Positions 44,597 to 53,371 of a DNA stretch of 64,000 nucleotides are shown here, one piece after another (the first letter of the stretch is position 1; each line of letters begins with the position of its first letter). The notes beneath the pieces are model-generated. The model did no database searches and was not told the origin of the DNA. It saw nothing but the letters and a program-made list of their open reading frames with translations. The translations under genes and the position numbers were made by a program. Source of the stretch: Paenibacillus sp. FSL R7-0345 (GTDB lineage: Bacteria > Bacillota > Bacilli > Paenibacillales > Paenibacillaceae); assembly GCF_038595055.1 (NCBI RefSeq), contig NZ_CP152002.1, forward strand, positions 328,501 to 392,500. The letters are read 5' to 3'.

Positions 44597-45139
44597 ATGA
44601 AATTAATGTTTATCTCCGATATACACGGCTCGCTGCACTGGCTGGAGCAGGCACTGGCCAAGGCTGAAGAGGAACAGCCGCATACGCTTGTGATCCTGGG
44701 GGATTTTTTGTACCATGGTCCGCGTAATCCGCTTCCTGAGGGATATGACCCGCAGGAGGTTGCCGCCCGGCTGAATGCGTACGGCAAGTCGCTGGCCGCT
44801 GTACGCGGTAACTGTGATGCCGAGGTTGACCAGATGCTGCTGCAGTTTCCGATGATGGGTGATTATGTGCTGATCCTGCATGAAGGGCGGAAGATTTACG
44901 CCACTCACGGCCACGGATTCAGCATAGACCAGCTGCCTCCGCTTGCCCCGGGGGATGTTTTTATCCAGGGGCATACCCATCTGCCGGTAGCAGATGTGAA
45001 AGAGGGCATCTATGTGCTGAACCCGGGCTCAATCGCGCTGCCTAAAGAGAATAACCCGCATTCCTACGGTATTTTAGAGGACGGGAAATTTACGGTCAAG
45101 GATTTTGACGGTAATACAGTGAAGCAGATCCAACTGTGA
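44597..45139 (+). CDS. YfcE-like metallophosphoesterase
   Basis: Phosphodiesterase of 180 residues with the calcineurin-like metal-binding set: FISDIHGS (Asp and His), GDFLYHGP, RGNCDAE, THGHGF and QGHTHLP. It matches the YfcE family, which acts on small phosphodiesters in vitro; the true substrate is unknown. Soluble and monocistronic. The ATG start has AAGGGAAGG upstream. Confidence 0.9.
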   Translation: MKLMFISDIHGSLHWLEQALAKAEEEQPHTLVILGDFLYHGPRNPLPEGYDPQEVAARLNAYGKSLAAVRGNCDAEVDQMLLQFPMMGDYVLILHEGRKIYATHGHGFSIDQLPPLAPGDVFIQGHTHLPVADVKEGIYVLNPGSIALPKENNPHSYGILEDGKFTVKDFDGNTVKQIQL

Positions 45140-45206
45140 AGACACATGTCCGGTCAGCTGAGCCAGGACTACAATGTTTCATCCAGTTATAACGAGCACG
45201 CAAAAA

Positions 45207-45235
45207 AGGGAGCTACGCGATAAACGCGGCTCCCT
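45207..45235 (-). terminator. Terminator of the peptide-sensing operon
   Basis: On the minus strand, a 7-bp stem AGGGAGC / GCTCCCT with an inner CGCG pairing is followed by TTTTTTG. It lies ten bases past the propeptide stop codon. Confidence 0.75.
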
Positions 45236-45244
45236 GACCTGAAT

Positions 45245-45373
45245 CTAGCCCCCGGCACCATGGGTCAGAGGTTTAAAGATAGCCTCAGTTGTGTTGATTC
45301 CGGCATACGCCGGAAAGGCAAGGATGAATACAATACTAGCTGCTGACAACAATAACGCCATCTTTTTCTTCAT
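45245..45373 (-). CDS. Secreted propeptide of a quorum-sensing pair (AloP/Phr-like)
   Basis: A 42-residue exported peptide. It has a positive start (MKKK), a hydrophobic core (ALLLSAASIVFILAF) and a likely signal peptidase site after PAYA, leaving an 18-residue tail that ends in KPLTHGAGG. That C-terminal tail would be trimmed to the signalling peptide. The ATG at 45373 has GAGGTGCAAAGGATCA before it. A longer frame starting at 45484 is rejected: it lacks such a site and lies inside the receptor gene. The gene overlaps the end of the receptor gene by 38 bases, as is common in Rap-Phr and similar pairs. The layout matches RRNPP quorum sensing; the exact mature peptide is not visible from sequence. 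Confidence 0.8.
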   Translation of the reverse strand: MKKKMALLLSAASIVFILAFPAYAGINTTEAIFKPLTHGAGG

Positions 45374-46724
45374 TGATCCTTTGCACCTCGCTAATCGAAA
45401 TGGTGTATTTTTGAATTTGTTCAGGTGATGCCGACTGCCGGTATTTCTCAAATAGAGCAACACATTTAACAGTAATGGTGTCATTCCTAATACTAACAGA
45501 TGATTCCAAACTATCTAATAAGAAACGGAAGCCATTTTCGAAATTATTATGACGCAGATAATAAACGGCCAGTTCGGCCTGAAAACGGGTATACCGGTCA
45601 CCGGTCAGCTGCTGGGTGAATTTCCCCAGGCGGCTGTGCTGTTCCCTGTAAGACAAAAAGTCCTTAAACTGCTCCAGGATCCCGTCAACATTGAAGTTAT
45701 AACGGTTGGCGGCCTGCATAATTTTGAACAGGGCGGGAAAAATTTCGTTTTCTTTATTTTCCACATAACGTACGTATTCGGGAAGGACTTCTATATGACC
45801 TGCCATCAGACGGTACAAATACTTATTGGCGGCTGACCATTCCTGGAACTGCTCCATTACCCGCTGCTCTTCCGGCGTGTAAGGAGCCTTCACCCAGCTC
45901 ATATCGGCATACAAAGAAGCATAATGCAGAGCCTTACTGTAGTTGCCCAGCTCATCAGACACAAGCGAACGCAGTAAGTAGGCATATAATATATAGTAAA
46001 TCAGCGGCCGGGAAGGCTGCTTCTGCCCGGAGTCCTTCTTGAAATGCTTGTACTGCAGGCTGGACTTTTGCCCCAGCAGCTCGGCAAGCTCCTCCACCTT
46101 GTTCCAGCGGTGCATGGAGGCGAAGACATCAGCCAGATGCTTTAGTGCATCAAGCTGGTCAGCTTCATCCAGCCGCTCTATATAAGGCTCAAACTGATTC
46201 GCGGCATGCAGGTTGGATTCATGGTTCTCGCCCAGCCCGATGGTAAACAGCCTATACCGGCAAAGGGCCAGACGTTCGGAATGCTGGAAGCGTTCACCCT
46301 CGGCCACGCTTTCATACATCAGGGCAGCAGCGGCCAGCCGCCCCTGGGCGTACAGCTCCTCTGCGGTATCAAACAGCATTGGAGCATAAATCAGCTTGTC
46401 CATAATATGCTGGACTACGCGGTGAATTGCCTCCAGCTTATCCAGTTCTGCACAGCGCTGCAGCAGCGGCCCGATCCGCCGCCAGTCCGGAGCACCATTA
46501 ATAATGTAATTGTCAACGTATAGTTCGTAGAAATACCCTTCAGGCAGGTTCATGGCTAGAGTAATCCGGTCCAGCTGCTGCATGGCAATTGGTCGGTGGC
46601 CTTGAATGACATTGCTGAGAGTACCGGAATTCATCCCGGACCGCGCGGCAAATTTAGATATGGTTAGAGCTTCTTGCTTCATATATTCTTCAAGCTCTGT
46701 TAAGATCGTGGATGCAGCTTCCAA
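45336..46724 (-). CDS. AimR/AloR-like peptide-responsive regulator with HTH and TPR domains
   Basis: Cytoplasmic RRNPP-type regulator of 462 residues. The N-terminal XRE helix-turn-helix (about 17-60) shows LTISKFAARSGMNSGTLSNV with IQGHRPI. The rest is a helical array consistent with TPR-like repeats, for example LYAQGRLAAAALMYESVAEG and LAVYYLRHNNFENGFRFLLD. Start TTG at 46724 with AAAGGTGG seven bases before it; the longer frame to 46769 lacks such a site. The propeptide gene overlaps its end by 38 bases. In this family, a re-imported peptide binds the TPR array and changes DNA binding. The gene is divergent from aguA; those genes are possible targets. Confidence 0.85.
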   Translation of the reverse strand: MEAASTILTELEEYMKQEALTISKFAARSGMNSGTLSNVIQGHRPIAMQQLDRITLAMNLPEGYFYELYVDNYIINGAPDWRRIGPLLQRCAELDKLEAIHRVVQHIMDKLIYAPMLFDTAEELYAQGRLAAAALMYESVAEGERFQHSERLALCRYRLFTIGLGENHESNLHAANQFEPYIERLDEADQLDALKHLADVFASMHRWNKVEELAELLGQKSSLQYKHFKKDSGQKQPSRPLIYYILYAYLLRSLVSDELGNYSKALHYASLYADMSWVKAPYTPEEQRVMEQFQEWSAANKYLYRLMAGHIEVLPEYVRYVENKENEIFPALFKIMQAANRYNFNVDGILEQFKDFLSYREQHSRLGKFTQQLTGDRYTRFQAELAVYYLRHNNFENGFRFLLDSLESSVSIRNDTITVKCVALFEKYRQSASPEQIQKYTISISEVQRINEEKDGVIVVSS

Positions 46725-46775
46725 ATGATAACCACCTTTCACGCTGTGGGACCGATAATAAATATACATCTTCCA

Positions 46776-46810
46776 GTATTATACATAATCTAACGTTGGT
46801 CAATATTAGA
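46776..46810 (-). promoter_or_regulatory. Promoter and dyad upstream of the regulator gene
   Basis: On the minus strand TTGACC (46803-46798) is followed by TAATAC (46781-46776) with a 16-bp spacer, or by TATAAT (46783-46778) with 14 bp. The arms TCTAA and TTAGA (46789-46810) form a dyad over the -35, which may be an autoregulatory operator. Confidence 0.5.
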
Positions 46811-46848
46811 GTACGGCGTATATGTGAAAACCTGCAGCTTTCTGCCAA

Positions 46849-46877
46849 TTGAGCGTGTCCTTATATTATTGTATGAT
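46849..46877 (+). promoter_or_regulatory. SigA-type promoter of aguAB
   Basis: TTGAGC (46849-46854) and TATGAT (46872-46877) have a 17-bp spacer, 63 bp before the aguA start. Confidence 0.7.
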
Positions 46878-46940
46878 GGGTAAGAAGCATTTTTGCAAGT
46901 GCAGGCTGCTTCAAATATAACTGACAGAGGTATCTAACGA

Positions 46941-47969
46941 ATGTATCCTAAAGAATTAAACTATACAATGCCGGCGGAGTGGGAAAAGCATGAACGGACC
47001 TTTATCTCCTGGCCGGTTCAGGCCTCCATGGTGTTCCCGGACAATTATAAATCCGTGAGTGAGGGTTATGCTGAGATTATAAAGGCTATTGCCGAGTTTG
47101 AGCCAGTTACAGTAATTGTAAACCCTGAGGAGCTGGAAGCGGTAGAGGCTTTTAATCTTGGTGATAATGTTACATTGCTGCCGGTGCGGCACAATGATGC
47201 CTGGCTGCGTGATAACGGGCCGACCTTTGTGGCAGCTGCTGACGGTAAGCTCGTCGGTGTGAACTGGAAGTTTAACGCGTGGGGCGGCAAATATATGCCG
47301 TGGGATCTTGATGATGAAGTGGCGCCGCAGATTCTGGATTCGCTGCAGGTTGAGCGTTTTGATGCACCGCTGGTGATGGAGGGCGGCTCTATTCACACGG
47401 ATGGCGAAGGGACGCTGATCACAACCGAAGAGTGTCTGCTCAACACTAACCGTAACCCGGAGCTGAGCCGGGCGGAGATTGAGGAGTATGTACGCCAGTA
47501 TACCGGTGCAGAATCGATTATCTGGCTGACCCGCGGCCTCAGCGGTGATGAGACTGACGGCCATGTTGATAATATCGCCTGCTTCGCAGCACCGGGGAAG
47601 GTCATTATCCAGGTCTGCGATGATCCGCAGGATGAGAACTATGAGATTACTCAGGAAAATCTGCGTATTCTGGAGAATACAGTAGACGCCAAAGGGCGTA
47701 AACTGGATATTGTCCGGATTCAGCAGCCGCCGCGTGTTGACTATGAAGACAGCCGGCTGACACTCAGCTATCTAAATTTCTATTTTGTGAACGGCGGCAT
47801 CATTCTGCCGGTGTTCGGCGGTACAGCAGCAGAAACGGACAAACTTGCCGAGCAGCAGCTCGCAGCCTTGTTCCCTGACCGCAGAATCCGTACTGTGAAT
47901 GGAATGGCCGTAATCGGCGAAGGCGGGAATGTACACTGCACCACGCAGCAGATGCCTGTACGTCATTAA
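46941..47969 (+). CDS. aguA: Agmatine deiminase
   Basis: Converts agmatine to N-carbamoylputrescine and ammonia in polyamine synthesis; 342 residues. The guanidine-modifying fold is complete: WLRDNGPTFV, MEGGSIHTDGEGT, CLLNTNRNP, TDGHVDNIACF and the catalytic Cys at about 333 in GNVHCTTQQ. The ATG start follows ACAGAGGTATCTAACGA. The amidase aguB follows after 26 bp, so the two form a two-step operon. Confidence 0.95.
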   Translation: MYPKELNYTMPAEWEKHERTFISWPVQASMVFPDNYKSVSEGYAEIIKAIAEFEPVTVIVNPEELEAVEAFNLGDNVTLLPVRHNDAWLRDNGPTFVAAADGKLVGVNWKFNAWGGKYMPWDLDDEVAPQILDSLQVERFDAPLVMEGGSIHTDGEGTLITTEECLLNTNRNPELSRAEIEEYVRQYTGAESIIWLTRGLSGDETDGHVDNIACFAAPGKVIIQVCDDPQDENYEITQENLRILENTVDAKGRKLDIVRIQQPPRVDYEDSRLTLSYLNFYFVNGGIILPVFGGTAAETDKLAEQQLAALFPDRRIRTVNGMAVIGEGGNVHCTTQQMPVRH

Positions 47970-47995
47970 CTGAATTTTGCAAGGAGGACTGAATA

Positions 47996-48871
47996 GTGAG
48001 AAAAGTAAAAGTAGCCGCAACACAAATGAGCTGTTCCGGTGACATTGATGAGAATATCCGCAAGGCTGAGGTTTTGGTAAGAGAGGCGGCGGCACAGGGT
48101 GCACAGATTATTCTGCTGCAGGAGCTGTTCGAGACCCCGTATTTCTGCCAGAAGGAGAAATCCGACTATTACGCATATGCCACCGAGCTTGAGAACAATA
48201 AAGCGGTGAACCATTTCAAGGCGATTGCGAAGGAACTGCAGGTAGTACTTCCGATCAGCTTTTATGAGAAAAAGAACTATGCCCGCTACAATTCACTGGC
48301 CGTTATTGATGCCGATGGTACCGTGCTCGGTAAATACCGCAAGAGCCATATTCCTGACGGTCCGGGATACGAGGAGAAATTCTACTTTAATCCGGGTGAC
48401 ACCGGCTTTAAGGTCTGGAATACGCGCTATGCCAAAATCGGCGTAGGGGTATGCTGGGATCAATGGTATCCTGAAGCAGCACGGGTAATGAGCCTGATGG
48501 GCGCTGAAATTCTGTTCTACCCGACTGCCATCGGTTCAGAGCCGCAGGACGGTTCGATTGACTCCAAGGATCACTGGCAGACCTGTATGCTGGGACATGC
48601 AGCTGCTAACCTTATTCCTGTCATTGCCTCCAACCGGATCGGCGAGGAGAGCGACGAAGACTCCAGCATCAACTTCTACGGCTCCTCATTCATTGCCGGC
48701 CCGCAGGGTAACAAGATTGTTGAAGCAGGACGCGATGAGCAGACAGTGCTGGTTAGCGAGTTTGATCTGGACGCGCTTGAGGTCGGACGGATTGAGTGGG
48801 GCATTTTCCGTGACCGCCGCCCTGAGTTGTACCGGATGATCGCTTCTTATGACGGTGATCTCACTTTTTAA
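47996..48871 (+). CDS. aguB: N-carbamoylputrescine amidase
   Basis: Nitrilase-superfamily enzyme of 291 residues that releases putrescine, carbon dioxide and ammonia from N-carbamoylputrescine. The catalytic triad is visible: Glu at about 43 (LLQELFETPYF), Lys at about 116 (YRKSHIPDGPGY) and Cys at about 153 (VGVCWDQWYPEAARV). GTG start at 47996 behind AAGGAGG. Completes putrescine formation from agmatine with the upstream enzyme; no arginine decarboxylase is in the window. Confidence 0.95.
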   Translation: MRKVKVAATQMSCSGDIDENIRKAEVLVREAAAQGAQIILLQELFETPYFCQKEKSDYYAYATELENNKAVNHFKAIAKELQVVLPISFYEKKNYARYNSLAVIDADGTVLGKYRKSHIPDGPGYEEKFYFNPGDTGFKVWNTRYAKIGVGVCWDQWYPEAARVMSLMGAEILFYPTAIGSEPQDGSIDSKDHWQTCMLGHAAANLIPVIASNRIGEESDEDSSINFYGSSFIAGPQGNKIVEAGRDEQTVLVSEFDLDALEVGRIEWGIFRDRRPELYRMIASYDGDLTF

Positions 48872-48899
48872 GCAGAAACGAAGCTACACAAGGCTATGG

Positions 48900-48928
48900 G
48901 GCTATCTCTCCGGAGGTAGCCTTTTTTT
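48900..48928 (+). terminator. Terminator after aguB
   Basis: The stem GGCTATCTC / GAGGTAGCC (one wobble pair) with a 4-base loop is followed by seven T. Confidence 0.85.
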
Positions 48929-48997
48929 GCGTTCATAACAGAATAAATGCAAAAAGAAGTGTGCGAACCATATAAATGTTACAAAAATCCGATAACA

Positions 48998-49014
48998 TGT
49001 TATGTAATATAACA
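48998..49014. promoter_or_regulatory. GlnR/TnrA box of the amino acid ABC operon
   Basis: TGTTATGTAATATAACA is an exact match to TGTNAN7TNACA, the box bound by the nitrogen regulators GlnR and TnrA in Bacillota. It lies about 20 bp upstream of the -35. Confidence 0.75.
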
Positions 49015-49031
49015 TATAAAAGAAAAGTTAA

Positions 49032-49060
49032 TTGTCATAATTGCTTTAGTTTGATAAAAT
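49032..49060 (+). promoter_or_regulatory. Promoter of the amino acid ABC operon
   Basis: TTGTCA (49032-49037) and TAAAAT (49055-49060) have a 17-bp spacer. Placed downstream of the GlnR/TnrA box, it fits activation under nitrogen limitation. Confidence 0.6.
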
Positions 49061-49099
49061 CGCTTTAAGTATTTTACAAAAATAGTAGGGGGATTGAAT

Positions 49100-49915
49100 A
49101 TGGGGATCGGTAAAAAGGTGTTCATGTCAGCTATGGTTGCATGTTCTATGCTGGCAATGGCGGGTTGCGGCTCAAATAATGAGGCCGGCGGTAATGCAGC
49201 TGCAGGTGAAAGCATCAAAATTGCCACTGATGCAAGCTACGCGCCAATGGAGTATATGGATACGGACACAATCAAGGGGTTTGATGTTGATTTCCTCAAG
49301 GCAGTAATGGAAGAAGCGGGAGTGAAGTACACTATCACCAATACCGGCTGGGATACCATGCTCACAAGCGTGCAGCAGGGGACGGAATATCAGGCCGGGG
49401 TGTCTTCGGTATCTATTACAGATGAGCGGAAGGAAACCTATGATTATTCCATCCCTTATTTTGAATCTACCAATATGATCATGGTGAAGGAAGGCAGTGA
49501 CATCAAGAGTGCGCTTGATCTAAAAGATAAGGTTGTTGCCGTACAGGGGGCGACGACTGCGGATACGCTAATGAGCGATATTATGGGGGTCGACAACACT
49601 AACCTTAAGCGCTTTGACAGCAACGCGGTGGCACTGATGGAGCTGAATGCAGGCGGTGCGGATGCGGTAGTGGCTGATATTGCAATCGTAAATGAATATA
49701 TCAAAAACAACCCGAAGGAAAAGCTGACCGGAATTCTGGACAAAGAGAACTTTGGTTCCGAGTACTACGGTATCTTGTATCCGAAGGGCAGCGAGTGGAA
49801 GGCGAAGCTCGACCCGGCCATCAAGGCCGTTATCGAAAACGGTAAGTATGCAGAAATCTATCAGGCATGGTTCGGTGAAGAGCCTGATACGGCAGCACTG
49901 CTGAACGCGGAGTAA
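49100..49915 (+). CDS. Polar amino acid ABC transporter binding lipoprotein
   Basis: Family 3 solute-binding protein of 271 residues (glutamine, glutamate, cystine or basic amino acids). The signal peptide ends in the lipobox MAGC. The mature start IKIATDASYAPMEYMD and the pattern GFDVDFLKAVMEEAGVKYTI are family hallmarks. The ATG at 49100 is preferred to TTG at 49094 because GTAGGGGGA sits just ahead. A terminator-like hairpin follows before the permease gene. Glutamine is the best guess given the GlnR/TnrA box, but it is not proved. Confidence 0.92.
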   Translation: MGIGKKVFMSAMVACSMLAMAGCGSNNEAGGNAAAGESIKIATDASYAPMEYMDTDTIKGFDVDFLKAVMEEAGVKYTITNTGWDTMLTSVQQGTEYQAGVSSVSITDERKETYDYSIPYFESTNMIMVKEGSDIKSALDLKDKVVAVQGATTADTLMSDIMGVDNTNLKRFDSNAVALMELNAGGADAVVADIAIVNEYIKNNPKEKLTGILDKENFGSEYYGILYPKGSEWKAKLDPAIKAVIENGKYAEIYQAWFGEEPDTAALLNAE

Positions 49916-49935
49916 GAAATACCTGGTGAACATCA

Positions 49936-49976
49936 AAGCGTGCGTAATGATTGCTATTGCGCATGCTTCTTTTTTT
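49936..49976 (+). terminator. Intercistronic terminator hairpin
   Basis: The stem AAGCGTGCG / CGCATGCTT (one wobble pair) with a 15-base loop is followed by CTTTTTTT. It would reduce transcription into the permease and ATPase genes. Confidence 0.8.
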
Positions 49977-50030
49977 GAAAAGAAGATCAAAGAGAGAATA
50001 GAAAGAAGCAGAAGAGAAGGGACGAGTTCT

Positions 50031-50678
50031 ATGGATTTCAGATTTGACCTCATTGTTCATTATTTACCGGTCTTTTTAAGAGGAACACTATTTACGATAG
50101 GGGTATCGGTAGTCTCTATCCTGATCGGCTCTATTCTGGGACTGGGCATCGGATTCGGCAAAATGGCCCCGAAGGCCATTTACCGCTGGCCATTTCATTT
50201 CTACATCAACTTTTTCCGGGGAACGCCGCTGTATGTACAGATTCTGATTGTGCATTTCGGGCTGATTCCGGCTTTTTACGGGACCACCAATGTGCTGATG
50301 ACCTCGTTCGTAGCGCTCTCTTTGAATTCTGCCGCCTATTCTGCAGAGATTTTCCGCGCAGGCATCCAGTCGATTGATCCCGGACAGCGCGAGGCCGCCT
50401 TGTCACTGGGCATGACCAAATGGCAGGCGATGCGGTTCATTATTCTGCCGCAGGCGATCAAGCGGATGGTTCCGGCCTTCGGGAATGAATTTATCGTTCT
50501 GGTCAAGGATTCGTCCCTGCTGGCCCTGGTAGCGGCACCGGAAATTATGTTCTGGAGCAATACCATGAAAGGCCAGTATCTCCGGATCTGGGAGCCGTAT
50601 CTGACGGCAGCCCTTATTTATTTCGTGCTTACCTACTCCCTCAGCAAGCTGCTCAATTATATTGAACGGAAGGTGTAA
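50031..50678 (+). CDS. Polar amino acid ABC transporter permease
   Basis: Membrane subunit of 215 residues of the HisM/GlnP family. The His-x-x-x-Arg-Gly-Thr motif is in [12 protein letters not shown], and the coupling loop in [20 protein letters not shown]. About five membrane segments are visible. The start at 50031 (MDFRFDL) is chosen over the earlier ATG at 49926, which lies before the terminator hairpin. Pairs with itself to form the channel. Confidence 0.92.
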   Translation: MDFRFDLIVHYLPVFLRGTLFTIGVSVVSILIGSILGLGIGFGKMAPKAIYRWPFHFYINFFRGTPLYVQILIVHFGLIPAFYGTTNVLMTSFVALSLNSAAYSAEIFRAGIQSIDPGQREAALSLGMTKWQAMRFIILPQAIKRMVPAFGNEFIVLVKDSSLLALVAAPEIMFWSNTMKGQYLRIWEPYLTAALIYFVLTYSLSKLLNYIERKV

Positions 50679-50683
50679 CTTGT

Positions 50684-51415
50684 ATGGAGCCTATCATCAA
50701 AGTTAGACATTTGAATAAATTCTTTGGAAGTCACCAGGTGCTGACGGATATTAACGCTGATATTCGCAGCCGGGAGGTTGTGGTCGTTATCGGGCCTTCG
50801 GGTTCAGGCAAGTCGACCTTTCTGCGCTGTCTTAACCTGCTGGAGCAGCCGCAGAGCGGCGATATTATTATTGAAGGCACTTCCTTGATGGATAAAAACA
50901 CGAGGATTAACGATATCCGTACAGAGGTTGGCATGGTGTTCCAGCAGTTTAATCTGTTCCCGCACAAAAAGGTAATCGAGAATATTATGCTGGCTCCGGT
51001 ACAGGTGCGTAAGTGGCCTGCGGATAAAGCGCGGCAAAAGGCGCTGGAGCTGCTGCAAAAGGTTGGGTTAAGCGACAAAGCAGAGGTGTACCCGGCTTCA
51101 CTGTCCGGCGGGCAAGCGCAGCGGGTGGCTATCGCCAGGGCGCTGGCGATGGAGCCCAAGATCATGCTCTTTGATGAACCGACCTCAGCGCTTGATCCGG
51201 AGATGGTTGGTGAGGTGCTGGCGGTCATGAAGGACCTGGCCCGTGAAGGAATGACGATGGTTGTCGTTACGCATGAAATGGGTTTTGCGCGTGAGGTAGG
51301 GGATCGCGTCCTGTTCATGGAGCAGGGTGTGATTGTGGAGGAAGGTGCGCCTGAGCAGTTGTTCGGGGGCCCGTCCCATGAGCGTACCCGTGAGTTTCTC
51401 TCTAAAGTATTGTGA
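50684..51415 (+). CDS. Polar amino acid ABC transporter ATPase
   Basis: GlnQ/HisP-type ATPase of 243 residues. Walker A GPSGSGKS, signature [15 protein letters not shown], Walker [14 protein letters not shown] and switch VTHEMGFA are all present. Starts 5 bp after the permease gene, so the operon is binding protein, permease, ATPase. Confidence 0.94.
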   Translation: MEPIIKVRHLNKFFGSHQVLTDINADIRSREVVVVIGPSGSGKSTFLRCLNLLEQPQSGDIIIEGTSLMDKNTRINDIRTEVGMVFQQFNLFPHKKVIENIMLAPVQVRKWPADKARQKALELLQKVGLSDKAEVYPASLSGGQAQRVAIARALAMEPKIMLFDEPTSALDPEMVGEVLAVMKDLAREGMTMVVVTHEMGFAREVGDRVLFMEQGVIVEEGAPEQLFGGPSHERTREFLSKVL

Positions 51416-51570
51416 AAATCTGTCAAACTAGAATATTGCTATTCAATCGGTTATATTAGAGTGGTAGGCTGAATGCCGATGAAATTAGCAAATATCTGTC
51501 GAATGACGGAGAGGAGGCTCTCTGCTATCTTTTGTTTATCATAATTCCGAAATGATAGAAGGAGAATACA

Positions 51571-52017
51571 ATGAGCACATTTAAAAACTGGTTGAACACC
51601 ACCAAAAACGGACTAACTGAACAGGTAAAGAAATTTAAAAATAAAGACTTCATGAATGCGGTGGTTGCGGGCTGTGCCCTGGTAGCTGCTGCTGACGGCA
51701 AGATCGAGGAAACCGAGAAAAACAAGATGGCCGGCTACATGAACCTGAGCAATGAGCTGAAGGTATTCGATATGAGAGACGTCATTAACCAGTTCAATTT
51801 CTATGTCAGTAATTTTGACTTCTCCCCGGAGATCGGCAAGCAGGAAGCGCTTAAGGCGATCGGTAAATTTACCGGCAAGCCTGAAGTCGGACGCGTTATT
51901 GTAGGCGTCTGCTCCGCAATTGGAGCTGCTGATGGTGACTTTGACGAGAACGAGAAGGCAATTGTCCGCAATATCTGCGGTGTGCTGGGGCTTAATCCCG
52001 GCGAGTTCAGCCTCTAG
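51571..52017 (+). CDS. terB: TerB-family tellurite-resistance protein
   Basis: Helical protein of 148 residues. Two acidic, EF-hand-like segments are typical of TerB: AAADGKIEETEKNK and AADGDFDENEKA. TerB is a peripheral membrane partner of TerC, binding Ca or other divalent cations. It is the first gene of the Ter cluster; a hairpin-forming stretch lies in the 155 bp upstream (ATCAT-AATTCCGAA-ATGAT, 51538-51556), but no strong promoter could be named. ATG start behind AGAAGGAGAATACA. Confidence 0.88.
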   Translation: MSTFKNWLNTTKNGLTEQVKKFKNKDFMNAVVAGCALVAAADGKIEETEKNKMAGYMNLSNELKVFDMRDVINQFNFYVSNFDFSPEIGKQEALKAIGKFTGKPEVGRVIVGVCSAIGAADGDFDENEKAIVRNICGVLGLNPGEFSL

Positions 52018-52140
52018 GACGCGCAGAACTTTTATTGGATTCGTATGAAACGAAATGAAATGCAGCCCGTATCACTGATAGAACATCCTCATGCTAGATT
52101 TGCAGGCTGTGATTCTTTTTGGGAACGGAGGTATTTTGAA

Positions 52141-52737
52141 TTGGCTGGAATTAATCTTGTAAAAGGACAGAAGATTGATCTTACTAAAGGAAATGCCGGA
52201 CTGACAAATGTTGTTGTAGGCCTCGGCTGGGATCCGGCTGAGCCTGCCCGCGGATTCTTCGGAGTGAAGAAACAGGCCAATGTGGACTGTGATGCTTCGG
52301 CGATCCTGCTTAGCGAAGGCGGCAAGCTGGTGAGCAAAACAAACCTGGTATGCTTCCATAACAAACAGAATCCCAATAATTCGGTTGTTCACTCGGGTGA
52401 TAACCTGACCGGTGACGGTGACGGTGATGACGAACAGATCAAGGTAAATCTGAAGGCGATTCCTTCCGATGTGCACAGGGTTCTCGTAGTAGTTAATATC
52501 TATGATGCTGTTAACCGCAAGCAGGATTTCGGAATGATCAAATCCGCGTATATCCGGATTGTTAATGCAACCGGCAGCAACGAGCTGGTACGGTTCAATC
52601 TGACAGACAATTATACCGGCTTTACGGCACTGATCTGCGGGGAACTCTACCGTCATGGCGAAGAATGGAAATTTGCAGCCATCGGTGAAGGTGCCCATGC
52701 AGCACATATTAATCAGCTGGCTGAACGATACATCTAA
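52141..52737 (+). CDS. TerD-family protein, copy 1
   Basis: TerD proteins bind Ca2+ and are part of a membrane-associated stress complex. Length from the TTG start at 52141 is 198 residues, near the 191-193 of its two neighbours. The start is chosen because CGGAGG lies nine bases before it; the longer frame from 52045 has no such site. The TerD motif GDNLTGDGDGDDEQIKVNL is complete, so calcium binding is likely. The N-terminal part has an extra insertion (PAEPARGFFGVKKQAN) not seen in the other copies. Confidence 0.88.
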   Translation: MAGINLVKGQKIDLTKGNAGLTNVVVGLGWDPAEPARGFFGVKKQANVDCDASAILLSEGGKLVSKTNLVCFHNKQNPNNSVVHSGDNLTGDGDGDDEQIKVNLKAIPSDVHRVLVVVNIYDAVNRKQDFGMIKSAYIRIVNATGSNELVRFNLTDNYTGFTALICGELYRHGEEWKFAAIGEGAHAAHINQLAERYI

Positions 52738-52773
52738 ATGTAATTCATTCTAATAGAAGAGAGGTTTTTATCC

Positions 52774-53349
52774 ATGGCAATTAACTTATCCAAAGGGCAA
52801 AAGATTGATCTGACGAAAACGAATCCGGGCTTGTCCAAAATTAAAGTAGGTCTTGGCTGGGACACCAACAAGTATGATGGCGGCAAGGACTTTGACCTTG
52901 ATGTTTCCGTATTCCTGACTAATGCAAACGGTAAAGTGGATAAAGAAACCAACTTCATCTTCTTCAATAACAAGCAGAACGAGAACGGCTCTGTAGTCCA
53001 CGCCGGAGACAACCGCACCGGCGAAGGTGACGGCGATGATGAGGTCGTCGATATTGACCTGAAGAACATTCCTGCGGATGTTGAAAAGGTAGCTTTCACT
53101 ATTACAATTTATGAAGCTGAACAGAGAAGCCAGAATTTCGGACAGGTCTCCCGTTCTTATGTGCGTATCGTGAATGAGGAAACCAATGTAGAGCTGATCC
53201 GCTTTGACCTTGGCGAAGATTTCTCCATCGAAACCGGCGTGGTTGTCGGCGAACTGTACCGCAATGCGGGCGAATGGAAATTCAGTGCAATCGGCAGCGG
53301 CTACAAGGACGGTCTGGCCGGCCTTACCCGCGACTACGGGCTGCAATAA
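52774..53349 (+). CDS. terD: TerD-family protein, copy 2
   Basis: Protein of 191 residues with the canonical TerD fold. The strand [20 protein letters not shown] and the calcium site [19 protein letters not shown] are intact, followed by [20 protein letters not shown]. It is the most typical copy of the three and may be closest to TerD itself. It has GAAGAGAGG before its ATG. It is in line with the other Ter genes. Confidence 0.9.
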   Translation: MAINLSKGQKIDLTKTNPGLSKIKVGLGWDTNKYDGGKDFDLDVSVFLTNANGKVDKETNFIFFNNKQNENGSVVHAGDNRTGEGDGDDEVVDIDLKNIPADVEKVAFTITIYEAEQRSQNFGQVSRSYVRIVNEETNVELIRFDLGEDFSIETGVVVGELYRNAGEWKFSAIGSGYKDGLAGLTRDYGLQ

Positions 53350-53371
53350 AACAGGAAAGAGGGTTTAGCCA

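Noticed and set aside
45374..45484. Longer form of the propeptide gene
   Set aside because: The extension lies within the receptor gene, lacks a ribosome binding site and would bury the signal peptide inside the protein.
48872..49099. CodY box in the same region as the GlnR/TnrA box
   Set aside because: No stretch close to AATTTTCWGAAAATT was found, so only the GlnR/TnrA box is reported.
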